DNA from: Zeimonas arvi
Lineage (GTDB): Bacteria > Pseudomonadota > Gammaproteobacteria > Burkholderiales > Burkholderiaceae_E
Direction: 5' to 3'
Assembly: GCF_008039575.1 (NCBI RefSeq)
Contig: NZ_VDUY01000009.1
Span: forward strand, 1 to 64,000
DNA length: 64,000 nt
The first letter of the stretch is position 1. Each line of letters starts with the position of its first letter. Under the pieces are notes generated by a model that did not search any database, was not told the DNA's origin, and worked only from the letters and a program-made list of their open reading frames with translations. Position numbers and translations under genes: made by a program. Shown in pieces: positions 20,566-30,611 of this stretch.

Positions 20566-21065
20566 TCGACGTCGGATCGCTGACCGGCTGGGACTGGTTC
20601 GTGATCGGCGCGCTGCTGATCTCGACCGTGTGGGGCGTGCTCAGCGGCCTGGTTCGCACCGTGTTCGCAGTCGCCGGCTGGGTGATCGGGCTGGTCGGGG
20701 CCCCGATCGCCACGCCCGCGGTCATGCAGGCCACCGGCTGGAACGTGCATCCGCTGTTCGTGATGGCGCTGCTTTTCTTCGTGCTGCTGGTCCTGGTCAG
20801 GCTGGCCGGTGTGCTGCTGTCGCGCGTGTTGTCGAAGGTCGGCCTGGGCGGCGTCGACCGCACGCTGGGCGCGCTGCTCGGGGTGGCGCGGGCGCTGCTG
20901 ATCGTGACGGTGGCCGCGGTCGTCGGGCGGGGGCTGGGCGCGCACCAGGAGGCCTCATGGCAGAAGGCGCTGTCGCGGCCGCTGCTCGAGCAGATGCTGG
21001 CCCTGGTCGACCCGCTGCTGCCGGCGTCCGCCGGCGAGCGAACCGGCAAGGTCCGGCGAACCTGA
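20562..21065 (+). CDS. cvpA: CvpA family membrane protein
   Basis: Small integral membrane protein with about four hydrophobic segments (DWFVIGALLISTVWGVLSGL at the N-terminus, then three more up to residue ~130). Family members are known as colicin V production proteins and are nearly always beside purF, as here. The GTG start at 20562 overlaps the dedD stop. The length is 167 residues with a polar cytoplasmic tail. In E. coli, cvpA affects envelope homeostasis; its biochemical role is not established. Confidence 0.88.
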   Translation: MIDVGSLTGWDWFVIGALLISTVWGVLSGLVRTVFAVAGWVIGLVGAPIATPAVMQATGWNVHPLFVMALLFFVLLVLVRLAGVLLSRVLSKVGLGGVDRTLGALLGVARALLIVTVAAVVGRGLGAHQEASWQKALSRPLLEQMLALVDPLLPASAGERTGKVRRT

Positions 21066-21083
21066 ATTCGGGAGTCTGAAACC

Positions 21084-22613
21084 ATGTGCGGCATTCTCGG
21101 CGCGGTCTCCCGCAGCCCGGTGAACCAGTTACTCTACGACGGCCTGCTGCTGCTGCAGCATCGCGGCCAGGACGCGGCCGGGATCGCCACGGCCATGGGC
21201 AAGACCTTCAACATGCACAAGGCCAACGGCCTGGTGCGCGACGTGTTTCGCACGCGCAACATGCGCTCGCTGCCGGGCTTCAGCGGCATCGCGCACGTGC
21301 GCTACCCGACTGCCGGATCCGCGAGCAACTCCGAGGAGGCGCAGCCGTTCTACGTGAACGCGCCCTTCGGGATCATGCTGGCGCACAACGGCAACCTGAC
21401 CAACTCCGAGCAGCTCAAGGACGAGATGTTCCGGCGCGACCGCCGGCACATCAACACCGAGTCCGACTCCGAGGTGCTGCTCAACGTGCTGGCCAACGAA
21501 CTGCAGGCCGCGGTCAGCGGCGTGACGCTGGATCCCGTGTCGATCTTCGAGGCGGTGCGCGGCCTGCACCGAAGGGTGCGCGGCGCCTATGCCTGCGTGG
21601 CCGAGATCGCCGGGGCCGGGGTGCTGGCCTTCCGCGACCCCTGGGGCATCCGGCCCCTGTGCCTCGGGGCGACCGAGAACGAGAAGGGCGACACCGAGCA
21701 CATGGTGGCCTCGGAGTCCGTGGCGCTCGAAGGCCTGGGCTACCGGCTGGTGCGCGACGTGGCACCGGGCGAGGCGATCTTCATCGACCTCGAGGGCACG
21801 CTGTTCACCGAGCAATGCGCGGAATCGCCGGTGCTCAGCCCCTGCGTCTTCGAGTACGTCTACTTCGCGCGGCCGGACTCGATGATCGACGGCGCCTCGG
21901 TCTACGACGCGCGCCTGCGGATGGGCGAGTACCTGGCGGAGTCGCTCAAGCGCGAGGCCTGGCGCGGAGACATCGACGTGGTCATGCCGATCCCCGACAC
22001 CTCGCGGCCGGCGGCGATGCAGCTCGCAATGAAGCTGGGCATCCAGTACCGCGAAGGCTTCATCAAGAACCGGTACGTGGGCCGCACCTTCATCATGCCG
22101 GGCCAGGCGGTTCGCAAGAAGACGGTGCGCCAGAAGCTCAACGCGATGAGCGTCGAGTTCAAGGGCAAGAACGTCCTGCTGGTCGATGACTCCATCGTGC
22201 GCGGCACCACCTCGCGCGAGATCGTGCAGATGGCGCGCGACTCCGGCGCGAACAAGGTCTACTTCGCGTCGGCCGCGCCGCCCGTGCGCTTTCCCAACGT
22301 CTACGGCATCGACATGCCGACCCGCGGCGAGTTGATTGCGCACGGTCGCAGCGACGACGAGATCCGGATCGCGATCGGCGCCGACGCGCTGATCTACCAG
22401 AGCATCGAGGACATGAAGCAGTCGGTGCGCGACGTGAACCCCGCGCTGCGCGACTTCGACGCCTCCTGCTTCGACGGCAGGTACGTGACCGGCGACGTGA
22501 CCGCGGCCTATCTCGACGAGATCGAGCGGCAGCGGCTTGCCGAGCCGGCGGGCGGCGACGAAGACACGCCGCGCAGCCAGATGAACCTGCAGTTCTCGGT
22601 GGCCCGGGACTGA
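21084..22613 (+). CDS. purF: amidophosphoribosyltransferase
   Basis: First step of de novo purine synthesis: glutamine plus PRPP to phosphoribosylamine. The mature N-terminal nucleophile Cys2 is in MCGILGAVS. The Ntn glutaminase domain spans about 1-240 ([19 protein letters not shown]). The phosphoribosyltransferase domain carries the PRPP loop [19 protein letters not shown] near residue 365. The length of 509 residues is standard, and the Cys-containing tail of iron-sulfur PurF types is not evident. It lies 18 bp after cvpA. Confidence 0.97.
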   Translation: MCGILGAVSRSPVNQLLYDGLLLLQHRGQDAAGIATAMGKTFNMHKANGLVRDVFRTRNMRSLPGFSGIAHVRYPTAGSASNSEEAQPFYVNAPFGIMLAHNGNLTNSEQLKDEMFRRDRRHINTESDSEVLLNVLANELQAAVSGVTLDPVSIFEAVRGLHRRVRGAYACVAEIAGAGVLAFRDPWGIRPLCLGATENEKGDTEHMVASESVALEGLGYRLVRDVAPGEAIFIDLEGTLFTEQCAESPVLSPCVFEYVYFARPDSMIDGASVYDARLRMGEYLAESLKREAWRGDIDVVMPIPDTSRPAAMQLAMKLGIQYREGFIKNRYVGRTFIMPGQAVRKKTVRQKLNAMSVEFKGKNVLLVDDSIVRGTTSREIVQMARDSGANKVYFASAAPPVRFPNVYGIDMPTRGELIAHGRSDDEIRIAIGADALIYQSIEDMKQSVRDVNPALRDFDASCFDGRYVTGDVTAAYLDEIERQRLAEPAGGDEDTPRSQMNLQFSVARD

Positions 22614-22639
22614 CCTCGGCGGCCCCGGGGCCCCAAAGC

Positions 22640-23860
22640 ATGAGCGACGACAGGATGAACGACCAGCACGGCCCCGACGGGTACCGGTTCGACACGCTCG
22701 CGGTGCGCGCCGGCACCGAGCGGACTCCCTTCGGCGAGCACACCGAGGCGATGTTCCTGACCTCGAGCTTCGTGCACGACAGCGCCGAGCACGCGGCGGC
22801 CAAGTTCGCCGGCGAGGCCGAGGGCTACATCTACTCGCGCTTCGGCAATCCCACGGTGCGGCTCTTCGAGACCCGGCTCGCTGCGCTCGAGGGCGCCGAG
22901 CAGTGCAGGGCGACGGCTTCGGGGATGTCGGCGATCATGTCGGTGCTGATGAGCCTCACGAAGACCGGCGACCACGTCGTGTGCTCGCAGGGCGTGTTCG
23001 GCACGACGATCCAGCTCTTCTCGCTCTTCTCGCGCTACGACATCCAGACCAGCTACGTGCCGCTGTCCGACCCCGGCGCCTGGGAGGCGGCAATCCGCCC
23101 GAACACACGGATGCTCTTCCTGGAAACGCCCTCGAACCCACTGACCGAGGTCGCCGACCTGCGCGCGATCGTGGACGTCGCGAAGCGGCACGGCATTCCG
23201 CTGGTCGTGGACAACTGTTTCTGCACGCCGGCGCTGCAGCGCCCGCTGGCGCTCGGCGCCGACATCGTCGTGCACTCGGCGACCAAGTACCTCGACGGCC
23301 AGGGCAGGGTGCTCGGCGGCGCGGTGCTCGGCAACGCCAGGTACATGAACGAGACCCTCCAGCCGGTGCTCCGCTACTGCGGCCCGACCTTGTCGGCCTT
23401 CAACGCGTGGATGCTGGCCAAGGGCCTCGAGACGCTGTCGATCCGGATGCGACATCACTCCGAGAGCGCGATGACGGTGGCCAGCTGGCTCGAGAAGCAG
23501 CCCGGCGTGCGGCGGGTGCGCTATCCCTGGCTCGAGTCGCATCCGCAGCACGAACTCGCCCGCGCGCAACAGTCCGGCGGCGGCGCGGTCCTGGCCTTCG
23601 AGCTGGCCGGCGAGACCGATGCCGAGCGGCGCGCCAACGCCTGGCGCGTGGTCGACGGCTGCCGGCTGCTGTCGATCACCGCCAACCTGGGCGACGTCAA
23701 GTCCACGATCACCCATCCGGCCAGCACCACGCACGGGCGGATGTCGCCCGCCGCGCGCGCGGAGGCCGGCATCGGAGAAGGCCTGCTGCGCGTGGCGGTG
23801 GGGCTCGAGGATCCGGCCGACATCTGCGCGGACCTCGCGCGAGGCCTGGAGCGGCCCTGA
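22640..23860 (+). CDS. metZ: O-succinylhomoserine sulfhydrylase
   Basis: PLP enzyme of the Cys/Met-metabolism family that makes homocysteine directly from O-succinylhomoserine and sulfide. The PLP lysine lies in HSATKYLDGQGRVLGGAV near residue 215. That extended motif, together with the N-terminal FDTLAVRAGTERTPFGEHTEAMFLTSSFV, distinguishes MetZ from cystathionine gamma-synthase. The length is 406 residues. It follows purF by 26 bp, the conserved purF-metZ pairing of pseudomonads and Burkholderiales. Confidence 0.94.
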   Translation: MSDDRMNDQHGPDGYRFDTLAVRAGTERTPFGEHTEAMFLTSSFVHDSAEHAAAKFAGEAEGYIYSRFGNPTVRLFETRLAALEGAEQCRATASGMSAIMSVLMSLTKTGDHVVCSQGVFGTTIQLFSLFSRYDIQTSYVPLSDPGAWEAAIRPNTRMLFLETPSNPLTEVADLRAIVDVAKRHGIPLVVDNCFCTPALQRPLALGADIVVHSATKYLDGQGRVLGGAVLGNARYMNETLQPVLRYCGPTLSAFNAWMLAKGLETLSIRMRHHSESAMTVASWLEKQPGVRRVRYPWLESHPQHELARAQQSGGGAVLAFELAGETDAERRANAWRVVDGCRLLSITANLGDVKSTITHPASTTHGRMSPAARAEAGIGEGLLRVAVGLEDPADICADLARGLERP

Positions 23861-23934
23861 CGCCGGCGCGTACCTGCGCCTCGCCTGCATTCTCCTTTGC
23901 GCCGATTCGGGGTAATCGGCGGCGCTGCTCGTTC

Positions 23935-23940
23935 TAGAAT
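23935..23940 (+). promoter_or_regulatory. candidate -10 element for maeB
   Basis: TAGAAT lies 70 bp upstream of the maeB ATG in the 149-bp gap after metZ. No matching -35 hexamer is visible. The gap otherwise shows only a strong AGGAGAGG ribosome-binding site for maeB. Confidence 0.35.
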
Positions 23941-24009
23941 GTCCTGTCCGCGACAATCGGATGGGCAGGCGCGGCGTCCTGCCGCATCGAGAAGAACCAG
24001 GAGAGGCAG

Positions 24010-26325
24010 ATGAGCAAGGCAGGCCAGAACCTCACGGCAGCCGAGGCGGCGCTGCGCGATGCAGCGCTCGAGTATCACCGCATGCCCACGCGCGGCAAGG
24101 TGGCGGTCATGCCGACCAAGCCGCTGGCGAACCAGCGCGACCTGTCGCTCGCCTATTCGCCGGGCGTGGCCTACGCCTGCCTGGCGATCGAGCAGGACCC
24201 GGCGCTGGCGGCCGAGTACACCTCGCGCGGCAACCTGGTGGGCGTGATCACCAATGGCACGGCGGTGCTGGGCCTGGGCGACATCGGACCGCTGGCCGGC
24301 AAGCCGGTGATGGAAGGCAAGGGCTGCCTGTTCAAGAAATTCGCCGGCATCGACGTGTTCGACATCGAGCTGGCCGAGCGCGACCCCGACAAGCTTGTCG
24401 AGATCATCGCGGCGCTCGAGCCCACCCTGGGCGGCATCAACCTCGAGGACATCAAGGCGCCGGAGTGCTTCGTCATCGAGCGCAAGCTGCGCGAGCGGAT
24501 GAAGATCCCGGTCTTCCACGATGACCAGCACGGCACCGCGATCATCTCCTCGGCGGCGCTGCTCAACGGCCTCGAGCTGGTCGGCAAGCAGATCGGCGAC
24601 ATCCGGCTGGTGGCCTCGGGCGCCGGCGCCGCGGCGATCGCCTGCCTGGACATGATGGTGGCGCTCGGGGTCAAGCGGGAGAACGTGCTGGTGGTCGACT
24701 CCAAGGGGGTGCTGCACGCGGCGCGCGCCGATTCGGTCGACGCCTCCAAGCAGCCCTGGTGCCGCGAGACCGACGCCCGCACGCTGGCCGACGCGGTGCG
24801 CGGCGCCGACGTGCTGCTCGGCTGCTCGCAGCCCGGCGTGATGACCGCCGAGATGGTGGACACGATGGCGGCCCGGCCGATCCTCCTGGCGCTGGCCAAT
24901 CCCGAACCGGAGATCCGGCCCGAGCTCGCGAAGTCGGTGCGGCCCGACTGCATCGTGGCGACCGGCCGATCCGACTATCCGAACCAGGTCAACAACGTCC
25001 TGTGTTTCCCGTACATTTTCCGCGGCGCGCTCGACTGCGGCGCGACGCGGATCACCGAGGAGATGAAGATCGCCTGCGTGCGCGAGATCGCCGATCTCGC
25101 CAAGGCCGAGACCAGCGACGAGGTCGCGTCGGCCTATCCTGGTCAGGAATTGGTCTTCGGGCCCGAATACATCATTCCCAAGCCCTTCGATTCGCGGCTG
25201 ATCCTGCGCATCGCGCCGGCGGTCGCCAGGGCCGCCGCGGAATCGGGCGTGGCAACCCGTCCCATCGAGGACCTGAAGGCCTATCGCGAGTCGCTCAGCC
25301 GTTTCGTGACCCACACGGGCCTGTTCATGCGGCCGGTCTTCGCGGCGGCCAAGGCGGCGCCCAGACGCGTGGCCTATGCCGAGGGCGAGGACGAGCGCGT
25401 GCTGCGCGCGGTGCAGGCCATCGTCGACGACGGCATGGCGCGGCCCACGCTGATCGGTCGCCCGGCGGTCATCGCCCAGCGCATCGAGCGGGCCGGCCTG
25501 CGAATGAAGGCCGAACGCGACTTCGACCTGGTCAACCCCGAGGACGATCCGCGCTATCGGAAATACTGGGAGGCCTATCACCGGCTGCTGGCGCGCGAAG
25601 GCGTGACGCCGGATGTCGCCAAGGCGGTGATGCGGCGCTCGAACACCGCGATCGGCGCAATGATGGTCAGGCTGGGCGATGCCGACGCGATGCTGTGCGG
25701 GCTGGTCGGGCGCTACGACGCGCACCTCGAGCACGTCGAGGCGATCGTGGGCCGGCGGCCCGACGCGCCTTGCCTGGCCGCCATGAACGCGCTGATGCTC
25801 GACAAGCACACGCTGTTCATCGCCGACACCTTCGTGAACGAGGATCCCAGCGCCGACCAGCTGGCGGGTATCGCCAAGATGGCCGCCGAGGAGGTGCGCC
25901 GCTTCGGCCTGCCGCCCAAGGTGGCCTTCCTGTCGCATTCGCTGTTCGGTTCGAGCCGCCGGCCGTCGGCGCGCAAGATGCGCGAGGCCTGCGAACGCTT
26001 CCGCGAGCTGGCGCCGGACATCGAGGCCGACGGCGAGATGCACGGCGATGCCGCGCTGAACGAGGAGATCCGCGGGCGCTTCCTGATGGATTCGCGGCTG
26101 ACCGGCACCGCCAACGTGCTGATCCTGCCCAATCTGGATGCGGCCAACATCCTGTTCAACGTGCTCAAGGTGACCGGCGGGCAGGGGGTCACGGTCGGAC
26201 CGGTGCTGCTCGGCGCCAACGCGCCGGTGCATATCCTGACCCCGTCCTCGACGATGCGCAGGGTGGTCAACATGACCGCGCTGGCGGTGGCGGATGCTGC
26301 CGCGGGAGCCTCGCGGGCGGGCTGA
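24010..26325 (+). CDS. maeB: NADP-dependent malic enzyme with C-terminal phosphotransacetylase-like domain
   Basis: Oxidatively decarboxylates malate to pyruvate, supplying NADPH. The N-terminal malic enzyme part (to about residue 430) contains [13 protein letters not shown], the [15 protein letters not shown] segment, the metal-binding [10 protein letters not shown] motif near 176 and a Rossmann loop, [16 protein letters not shown]. The C-terminal part (about 430-765) is a phosphate acetyltransferase-like domain that is regulatory and catalytically inactive in E. coli MaeB. The length is 771 residues. It is convergent with the GGDEF gene, with only 39 bp between the stops. Confidence 0.95.
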   Translation: MSKAGQNLTAAEAALRDAALEYHRMPTRGKVAVMPTKPLANQRDLSLAYSPGVAYACLAIEQDPALAAEYTSRGNLVGVITNGTAVLGLGDIGPLAGKPVMEGKGCLFKKFAGIDVFDIELAERDPDKLVEIIAALEPTLGGINLEDIKAPECFVIERKLRERMKIPVFHDDQHGTAIISSAALLNGLELVGKQIGDIRLVASGAGAAAIACLDMMVALGVKRENVLVVDSKGVLHAARADSVDASKQPWCRETDARTLADAVRGADVLLGCSQPGVMTAEMVDTMAARPILLALANPEPEIRPELAKSVRPDCIVATGRSDYPNQVNNVLCFPYIFRGALDCGATRITEEMKIACVREIADLAKAETSDEVASAYPGQELVFGPEYIIPKPFDSRLILRIAPAVARAAAESGVATRPIEDLKAYRESLSRFVTHTGLFMRPVFAAAKAAPRRVAYAEGEDERVLRAVQAIVDDGMARPTLIGRPAVIAQRIERAGLRMKAERDFDLVNPEDDPRYRKYWEAYHRLLAREGVTPDVAKAVMRRSNTAIGAMMVRLGDADAMLCGLVGRYDAHLEHVEAIVGRRPDAPCLAAMNALMLDKHTLFIADTFVNEDPSADQLAGIAKMAAEEVRRFGLPPKVAFLSHSLFGSSRRPSARKMREACERFRELAPDIEADGEMHGDAALNEEIRGRFLMDSRLTGTANVLILPNLDAANILFNVLKVTGGQGVTVGPVLLGANAPVHILTPSSTMRRVVNMTALAVADAAAGASRAG

Positions 26326-26364
26326 CGGACAGGCGGGCGGCCCGGGAAGACGCTGCGAGGGCAC

Positions 26365-27204
26365 TCAGGCCGCGAGCGTCTCGCAGCCTCGTGGCTCGGC
26401 CACGCAGATCCGGTCGCGGCCCAGGCGCTTGGCCTGCCTGAGTGCGTCGTCGGCCCGGCCGATCGCCTTGTCGAGCCTGAGGCAGGCCGGGTCGGTGACG
26501 CCGGGGCACAACAGCGGCGCGAGGCCGATGCTCGCGCTCAGGGTCAGGCTTCGCCCGTCCGACAGGTGCAGCGGGGTGCCGACGATCCGCTCGCGCAGCC
26601 GGGCGGCGATCGAGCCGGCGGCCGCGCGATCGAGGCCCACCATCAGCAGCGCGAACTCGTCGCCACCGTAGCGGCCCAGCACGTCGCCGGGCCGGGTCTC
26701 GGCGCGACACAGGTCGGCAACCTGCCGGAGCGCCCGGTCGCCGGCCAGGTGGCCGAACTCGTCGTTGATCTGCTTGAAGCGGTCCATGTCCAGCATCAGC
26801 AGCCAGGCCGACTGGGCGTCGCGGCGGGCGCGTTCGTGGACGCGCGCCATCCGCTGGAAGAACTCGCGGCGGTTGCACAGCTCGGTCAGCGAATCGTGCG
26901 TCGCGAGGTGCTGCTGCGCGCGCTCGCTTCGGTCCAGTCGCGCGATCAGGCCGATGCTGAGCCAGGACAGTGGGGGAACGATGAGGGCCGGGATCAGCGC
27001 GGCAGGCAGCAGGCGCGCCGGATCGAGCGAGGCGCCGGTCGCGGCGCGGATCAGGACGGCGAGGGAAAGCGAGAGCGCCACCACGGCGATCGTGAGCGCG
27101 AGCACCGTGCGCGGGACCCCCAGGGCCACGATCAGGCGGCGGTACAGGACCAGGACGCGAGGCGATTCGGGCGGCAAGGACGCATCGCCGGGAAAGGTGT
27201 TCAC
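26365..27204 (-). CDS. membrane-anchored GGDEF diguanylate cyclase
   Basis: Synthesises c-di-GMP from two GTP. Two hydrophobic segments (about residues 20-45 and 60-80) anchor it, with no recognisable periplasmic sensor. A GGDEF domain follows from about residue 105 (HDSLTELCNRREFF). The catalytic motif is canonical (RYGGDEFALLM), and an RxxD inhibitory site (RPGD) lies exactly five residues before it. This predicts an active enzyme with product inhibition. The GTG at 27204 opens a 279-residue protein. It lies 128 bp downstream of dnaE2 on the same strand, and no obvious terminator separates them. Confidence 0.88.
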   Translation of the reverse strand: MNTFPGDASLPPESPRVLVLYRRLIVALGVPRTVLALTIAVVALSLSLAVLIRAATGASLDPARLLPAALIPALIVPPLSWLSIGLIARLDRSERAQQHLATHDSLTELCNRREFFQRMARVHERARRDAQSAWLLMLDMDRFKQINDEFGHLAGDRALRQVADLCRAETRPGDVLGRYGGDEFALLMVGLDRAAAGSIAARLRERIVGTPLHLSDGRSLTLSASIGLAPLLCPGVTDPACLRLDKAIGRADDALRQAKRLGRDRICVAEPRGCETLAA

Positions 27205-27332
27205 TGTCGGGACTCTTCGGGTTGTCTTTTGGGATTTTCCCTTATCCACAGGCGGGGAGGGCCACCGTTCGGAGGATCGGAACGACCCGTTCGGCGGGAG
27301 GGGACGCGAGGGGTCCTCGAGCGTGGCCTTGA

Positions 27333-30300
27333 CTAGCGGAAATCGCGGCTGCCCGGCGCGAGCCGGCCCAGCAGCGCCGAGTCGTCGAGCACGCGGCGCG
27401 CGATCAGGTGCATGACCTGCCCGCCGGTGGCGGTGTCGCGCTGCCACAGGCCCTGCACGGTCATCAGCCGGGCCGACAGCACTTCGGCCCGATGGCGCTC
27501 GAAGACCTGCGGCCAGACGATCACGTTGATTGCGCCGCTTTCGTCCTCGATCGTGACGAAGACGGTGCCGCGAGCGGTCTCCGGGCGCTGGCGATGGGTG
27601 ACGATGCCGCAGGCGGCGACGATCCGGCCGTCGGGGATCTCGCGCAATTCGGCCGCGGTGCGCGCCCGGCGGCTGGCCAGCCGGGGGCGCAGCAGCGCGA
27701 GCGGGTGCTGGCCCATCGGGATGCCGAGCGAGCGGTAGTCGGCCAGCGTGCTCTCGCCGGGCGTGGGCTCGGGCAAGGCGACCAGCGCCTCGCCGATGGC
27801 CGCCCGGGCCAGCAGCGGCGGGGGCGGGGCGAACGCGGCGACCTGCCACGCGGCCTGCAGCCGATGGCCAGCCAGCGCGCGCAGGGCATCGGCGTCGGCC
27901 AGGCATTGAAGGTCGCGACGATCGAGCTCGGCTGCGCGGGCAAGGTCGTCGACGTCGTCGAAGGGTGGCAGGCCCGGTCGCGCCAGGCGGCGCTCGGCGC
28001 GCGCCGCGACCAGCCTCAGCGCGCCGGCCTTCGACAGGCCGCGCACCCGGTCCAGGCCCAGCCGGACCGCGGGCTGCAGCCGCGGGCCGGCTTCCTCGAG
28101 CGTGCTCTCCCAGTCGCTCTCGAGCACGTCCACACCGCGCACCTCGACGCCGTGGGCGCGCGCGTCGCGCACCAGTTGCGCCGGCGCGTAGAAACCCATG
28201 GGCTGGCTGTTCAGCAGCCCGGCCAGGAAGGCGGCCGGCTCGTGGCGCTTGATCCAGGCCGACACGTAGACCAGCAGCGCGAAGCTCGCCGCGTGGCTCT
28301 CGGGAAAGCCGTATTCGCCGAAGCCCTGGATCTGCCGGAACACGGCCTCGGCGAACTCGGGGGCATAGCCGCGCCGGGTCATGCCGTGGACCAGCTTCTC
28401 GCGAAAGCCGCCCAGGTCGCCGCGGCGGCGCCAGGCCGCCATGGCCCGCCGCAGGGCGTCGGCTTCGCCGGCGCCGAAACCGGCCGCCAGCATCGCGATC
28501 TGCATCACCTGCTCCTGGAAGATCGGCACGCCCAGCGTGCGCTCGAGCGCGGGCCGGATCTCGTCGCGCGGGAACACGACCGGCTCGAGCCCCTGGCGCC
28601 GGCGCAGATAGGGATGGACCATGCCGCCCTGGATCGGGCCGGGTCGCACGATCGCCACCTCGATCACCAGGTCGTAGAAGCGGCGCGGCTTCATCCGCGG
28701 CAACATGCTCATCTGCGCGCGCGACTCGATCTGGAACACGCCCACGGTATCGGCGCGCGAAATCATCTGGTAGGTGGCTTCGTCCTCGGCAGGGATGTCC
28801 TGCATCCGGAACGGCCGGCCGCGGCGCGCGGAGATCAGTTCGAGCGCGCGGCGGATCGCGCTGAGCATGCCCAGCGCCAGCACGTCGACCTTGAGCAGGC
28901 CCAGTGCGTCGAGGTCGTCCTTGTCCCACTCGACCACGCTGCGCCCGGGCATCGCCGCGTTCTCGACCGGCACCAGCCGGGTGAGCCGGTCGCGCGCGAT
29001 CACGAAACCGCCGGTGTGCTGCGACAGGTGGCGGGGAAAGTCGCGCAGCGTGGCGGCCAGCGACAGCCAGAGCCGGCCGGTGCGCGAGGCGGGATCGAGG
29101 CCGGCCTCGGCCAGTGCCTGCGGCTGCAACGAGCGGTCCCACCACTGCTGCGACCGGGCCACGGCCTCGATCGCCCGCGGCGCGACGTCGAGCGCCTTGC
29201 CCACGTCGCGCAGCGCCGAGCGCGATCGGTAGCGGATCACCGTGGCAGCCAGCGCGGCGCGGTCGCGGCCGTACTTCGAGTACAGGTACTGGATGACTTC
29301 CTCGCGCCGCTGGTGCTCGAAGTCGACGTCGATGTCGGGCGGCTCGGCGCGCTCGCGGCTGATGAAGCGCTCGAACAGCAGGTTGCCGCGCGCCGGGTCG
29401 ACCTCGGTGATGCCCAGGCAGTAGCAGATCGCCGAGTTCGCCGCCGAGCCGCGTCCCTGGCACAGGATGCCGCGGCCGCGGGCGAAGTCGACGATGTCCG
29501 TAACGGTCAGGAAGTAGGGCTCGTAGCGCAGCTCGGCGATCAGGGCGAGCTCGTGCTCGATCTGCCGTGCGACGGCCTCGGGGGCGCCGCCCGGATAGCG
29601 GCGCGCGGCGCCGCGCAGCGTGAGCGTGCGCAGCCAGCTGGCCGGGGTCTCGCCGGCCGGCACGATCTCGTCGGGATATTCGTAGCGCAGCGAATCGAGC
29701 GAGAAGCGGCAGCGCTCGGCCAGCGCCACGGTTTCCTCGAGCATGCGGGCAGGGTGGAGCTGCGCGAGCCGCAGGCGGCTGCGCAGGTGCTGCTCGGCGT
29801 TCGAGGCCAGCGCGTAGCCGAGCCGCCGCACCGGCGCGCCGAGCCGGATCGCGGTCAGCGTGTCCTGCAGCGGCTTGCGTGAGCGCAGGTGGCAGTGCAC
29901 GTCGCCGACCGCTGCGAGCACGAGGCCCGCGCGCCGGCCCGCCTCGCGCGAGGCCTCGAGCAGTGCGGCGTCATGGCCGCGGGCGTGCAGCGCCACGCCG
30001 ATCCGGCCTTGGTCGTCGAAGCGCTCGCGCAGCCAGCGCGCCGCCTCGACGAAGGATCCGGGCGGCGACACCGCGACGGCCGGCGGCGGCACCAGCAGGG
30101 CGAGGCAACCGGCCAATCCGTGCCGCAGGTCCGTGTCGAGCAGCCGGTAGCGGCCCTTCGGGGCGCGCATCCGCGCCGCGGTGATCAACTCGGACAGGTT
30201 GCCGTAGCCGTCGCGGTCGGTGGCCAGCAGGATGAGCCGGAAGGCGCCCGGCGCGCCGGGCGGCGCGGGCAGCAGGTCGCGCAGCGAGAACTCGGCGCCG

Positions 30301-30494
30301 ACGACGAGCGGCATGCCGGTGCCGCGCGCCTGCAGGTGCGCGCGCACCACGCCGGCCAGCGAGCACTCGTCAGTGATCGCGATCGCCGAATAGTCGAGCG
30401 CCTGCGCCCGCTCGACCAGCTCCTCGGGGTGCGAGGCGCCGCGCAGGAAGGAGAAGTTGCTGACGCAGTGGAGCTCGGCGTAGGGGGCAGGCAT
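27333..30494 (-). CDS. dnaE2: error-prone DNA polymerase III alpha subunit (ImuC/DnaE2)
   Basis: C-family polymerase used for SOS translesion synthesis with ImuA and ImuB. The N-terminal PHP domain (YAELHCVSNFSFLRGASHPEEL) occupies about 1-200. The palm carries the catalytic aspartates in PPDIDVDFEHQRREE near residue 385. The fingers and helix-hairpin-helix follow, and an OB-fold ends the protein near 960-1050. At 1053 residues it is the size of DnaE2 rather than DnaE1 (about 1160). A perfect LexA-type box lies 54-73 bp upstream. imuA and imuB are not adjacent but 9-11 kb away in a lexA operon, so the usual imuABC cassette is split. Confidence 0.95.
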   Translation of the reverse strand: MPAPYAELHCVSNFSFLRGASHPEELVERAQALDYSAIAITDECSLAGVVRAHLQARGTGMPLVVGAEFSLRDLLPAPPGAPGAFRLILLATDRDGYGNLSELITAARMRAPKGRYRLLDTDLRHGLAGCLALLVPPPAVAVSPPGSFVEAARWLRERFDDQGRIGVALHARGHDAALLEASREAGRRAGLVLAAVGDVHCHLRSRKPLQDTLTAIRLGAPVRRLGYALASNAEQHLRSRLRLAQLHPARMLEETVALAERCRFSLDSLRYEYPDEIVPAGETPASWLRTLTLRGAARRYPGGAPEAVARQIEHELALIAELRYEPYFLTVTDIVDFARGRGILCQGRGSAANSAICYCLGITEVDPARGNLLFERFISRERAEPPDIDVDFEHQRREEVIQYLYSKYGRDRAALAATVIRYRSRSALRDVGKALDVAPRAIEAVARSQQWWDRSLQPQALAEAGLDPASRTGRLWLSLAATLRDFPRHLSQHTGGFVIARDRLTRLVPVENAAMPGRSVVEWDKDDLDALGLLKVDVLALGMLSAIRRALELISARRGRPFRMQDIPAEDEATYQMISRADTVGVFQIESRAQMSMLPRMKPRRFYDLVIEVAIVRPGPIQGGMVHPYLRRRQGLEPVVFPRDEIRPALERTLGVPIFQEQVMQIAMLAAGFGAGEADALRRAMAAWRRRGDLGGFREKLVHGMTRRGYAPEFAEAVFRQIQGFGEYGFPESHAASFALLVYVSAWIKRHEPAAFLAGLLNSQPMGFYAPAQLVRDARAHGVEVRGVDVLESDWESTLEEAGPRLQPAVRLGLDRVRGLSKAGALRLVAARAERRLARPGLPPFDDVDDLARAAELDRRDLQCLADADALRALAGHRLQAAWQVAAFAPPPPLLARAAIGEALVALPEPTPGESTLADYRSLGIPMGQHPLALLRPRLASRRARTAAELREIPDGRIVAACGIVTHRQRPETARGTVFVTIEDESGAINVIVWPQVFERHRAEVLSARLMTVQGLWQRDTATGGQVMHLIARRVLDDSALLGRLAPGSRDFR

Positions 30495-30547
30495 CGGCGA
30501 TCGGCGCGAAGCGGCCGGCGCCTGATGGCTGCCTCGCCGCCGGTTGA

Positions 30548-30567
30548 TACTGTACAGAAAAACAGTA
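30548..30567 (-). promoter_or_regulatory. LexA (SOS) box upstream of dnaE2
   Basis: The sequence TACTGT-N8-ACAGTA with an A-rich centre matches the classical LexA palindrome, including the outer TA pairs. It is 54 bp upstream of the dnaE2 start on the minus strand, overlapping a TATACT that could serve as -10. The same half-sites occur in front of lexA in this window. Confidence 0.9.
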
Positions 30568-30611
30568 TAACGCGTGCTCGATCGAAGCCCCCAGGAGGTT
30601 CTCCGGTGCGC

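Noticed and set aside
23521-26364. 947-residue antisense frame opposite maeB
   Set aside because: His/Arg/Gln-rich shadow of a clear malic enzyme.
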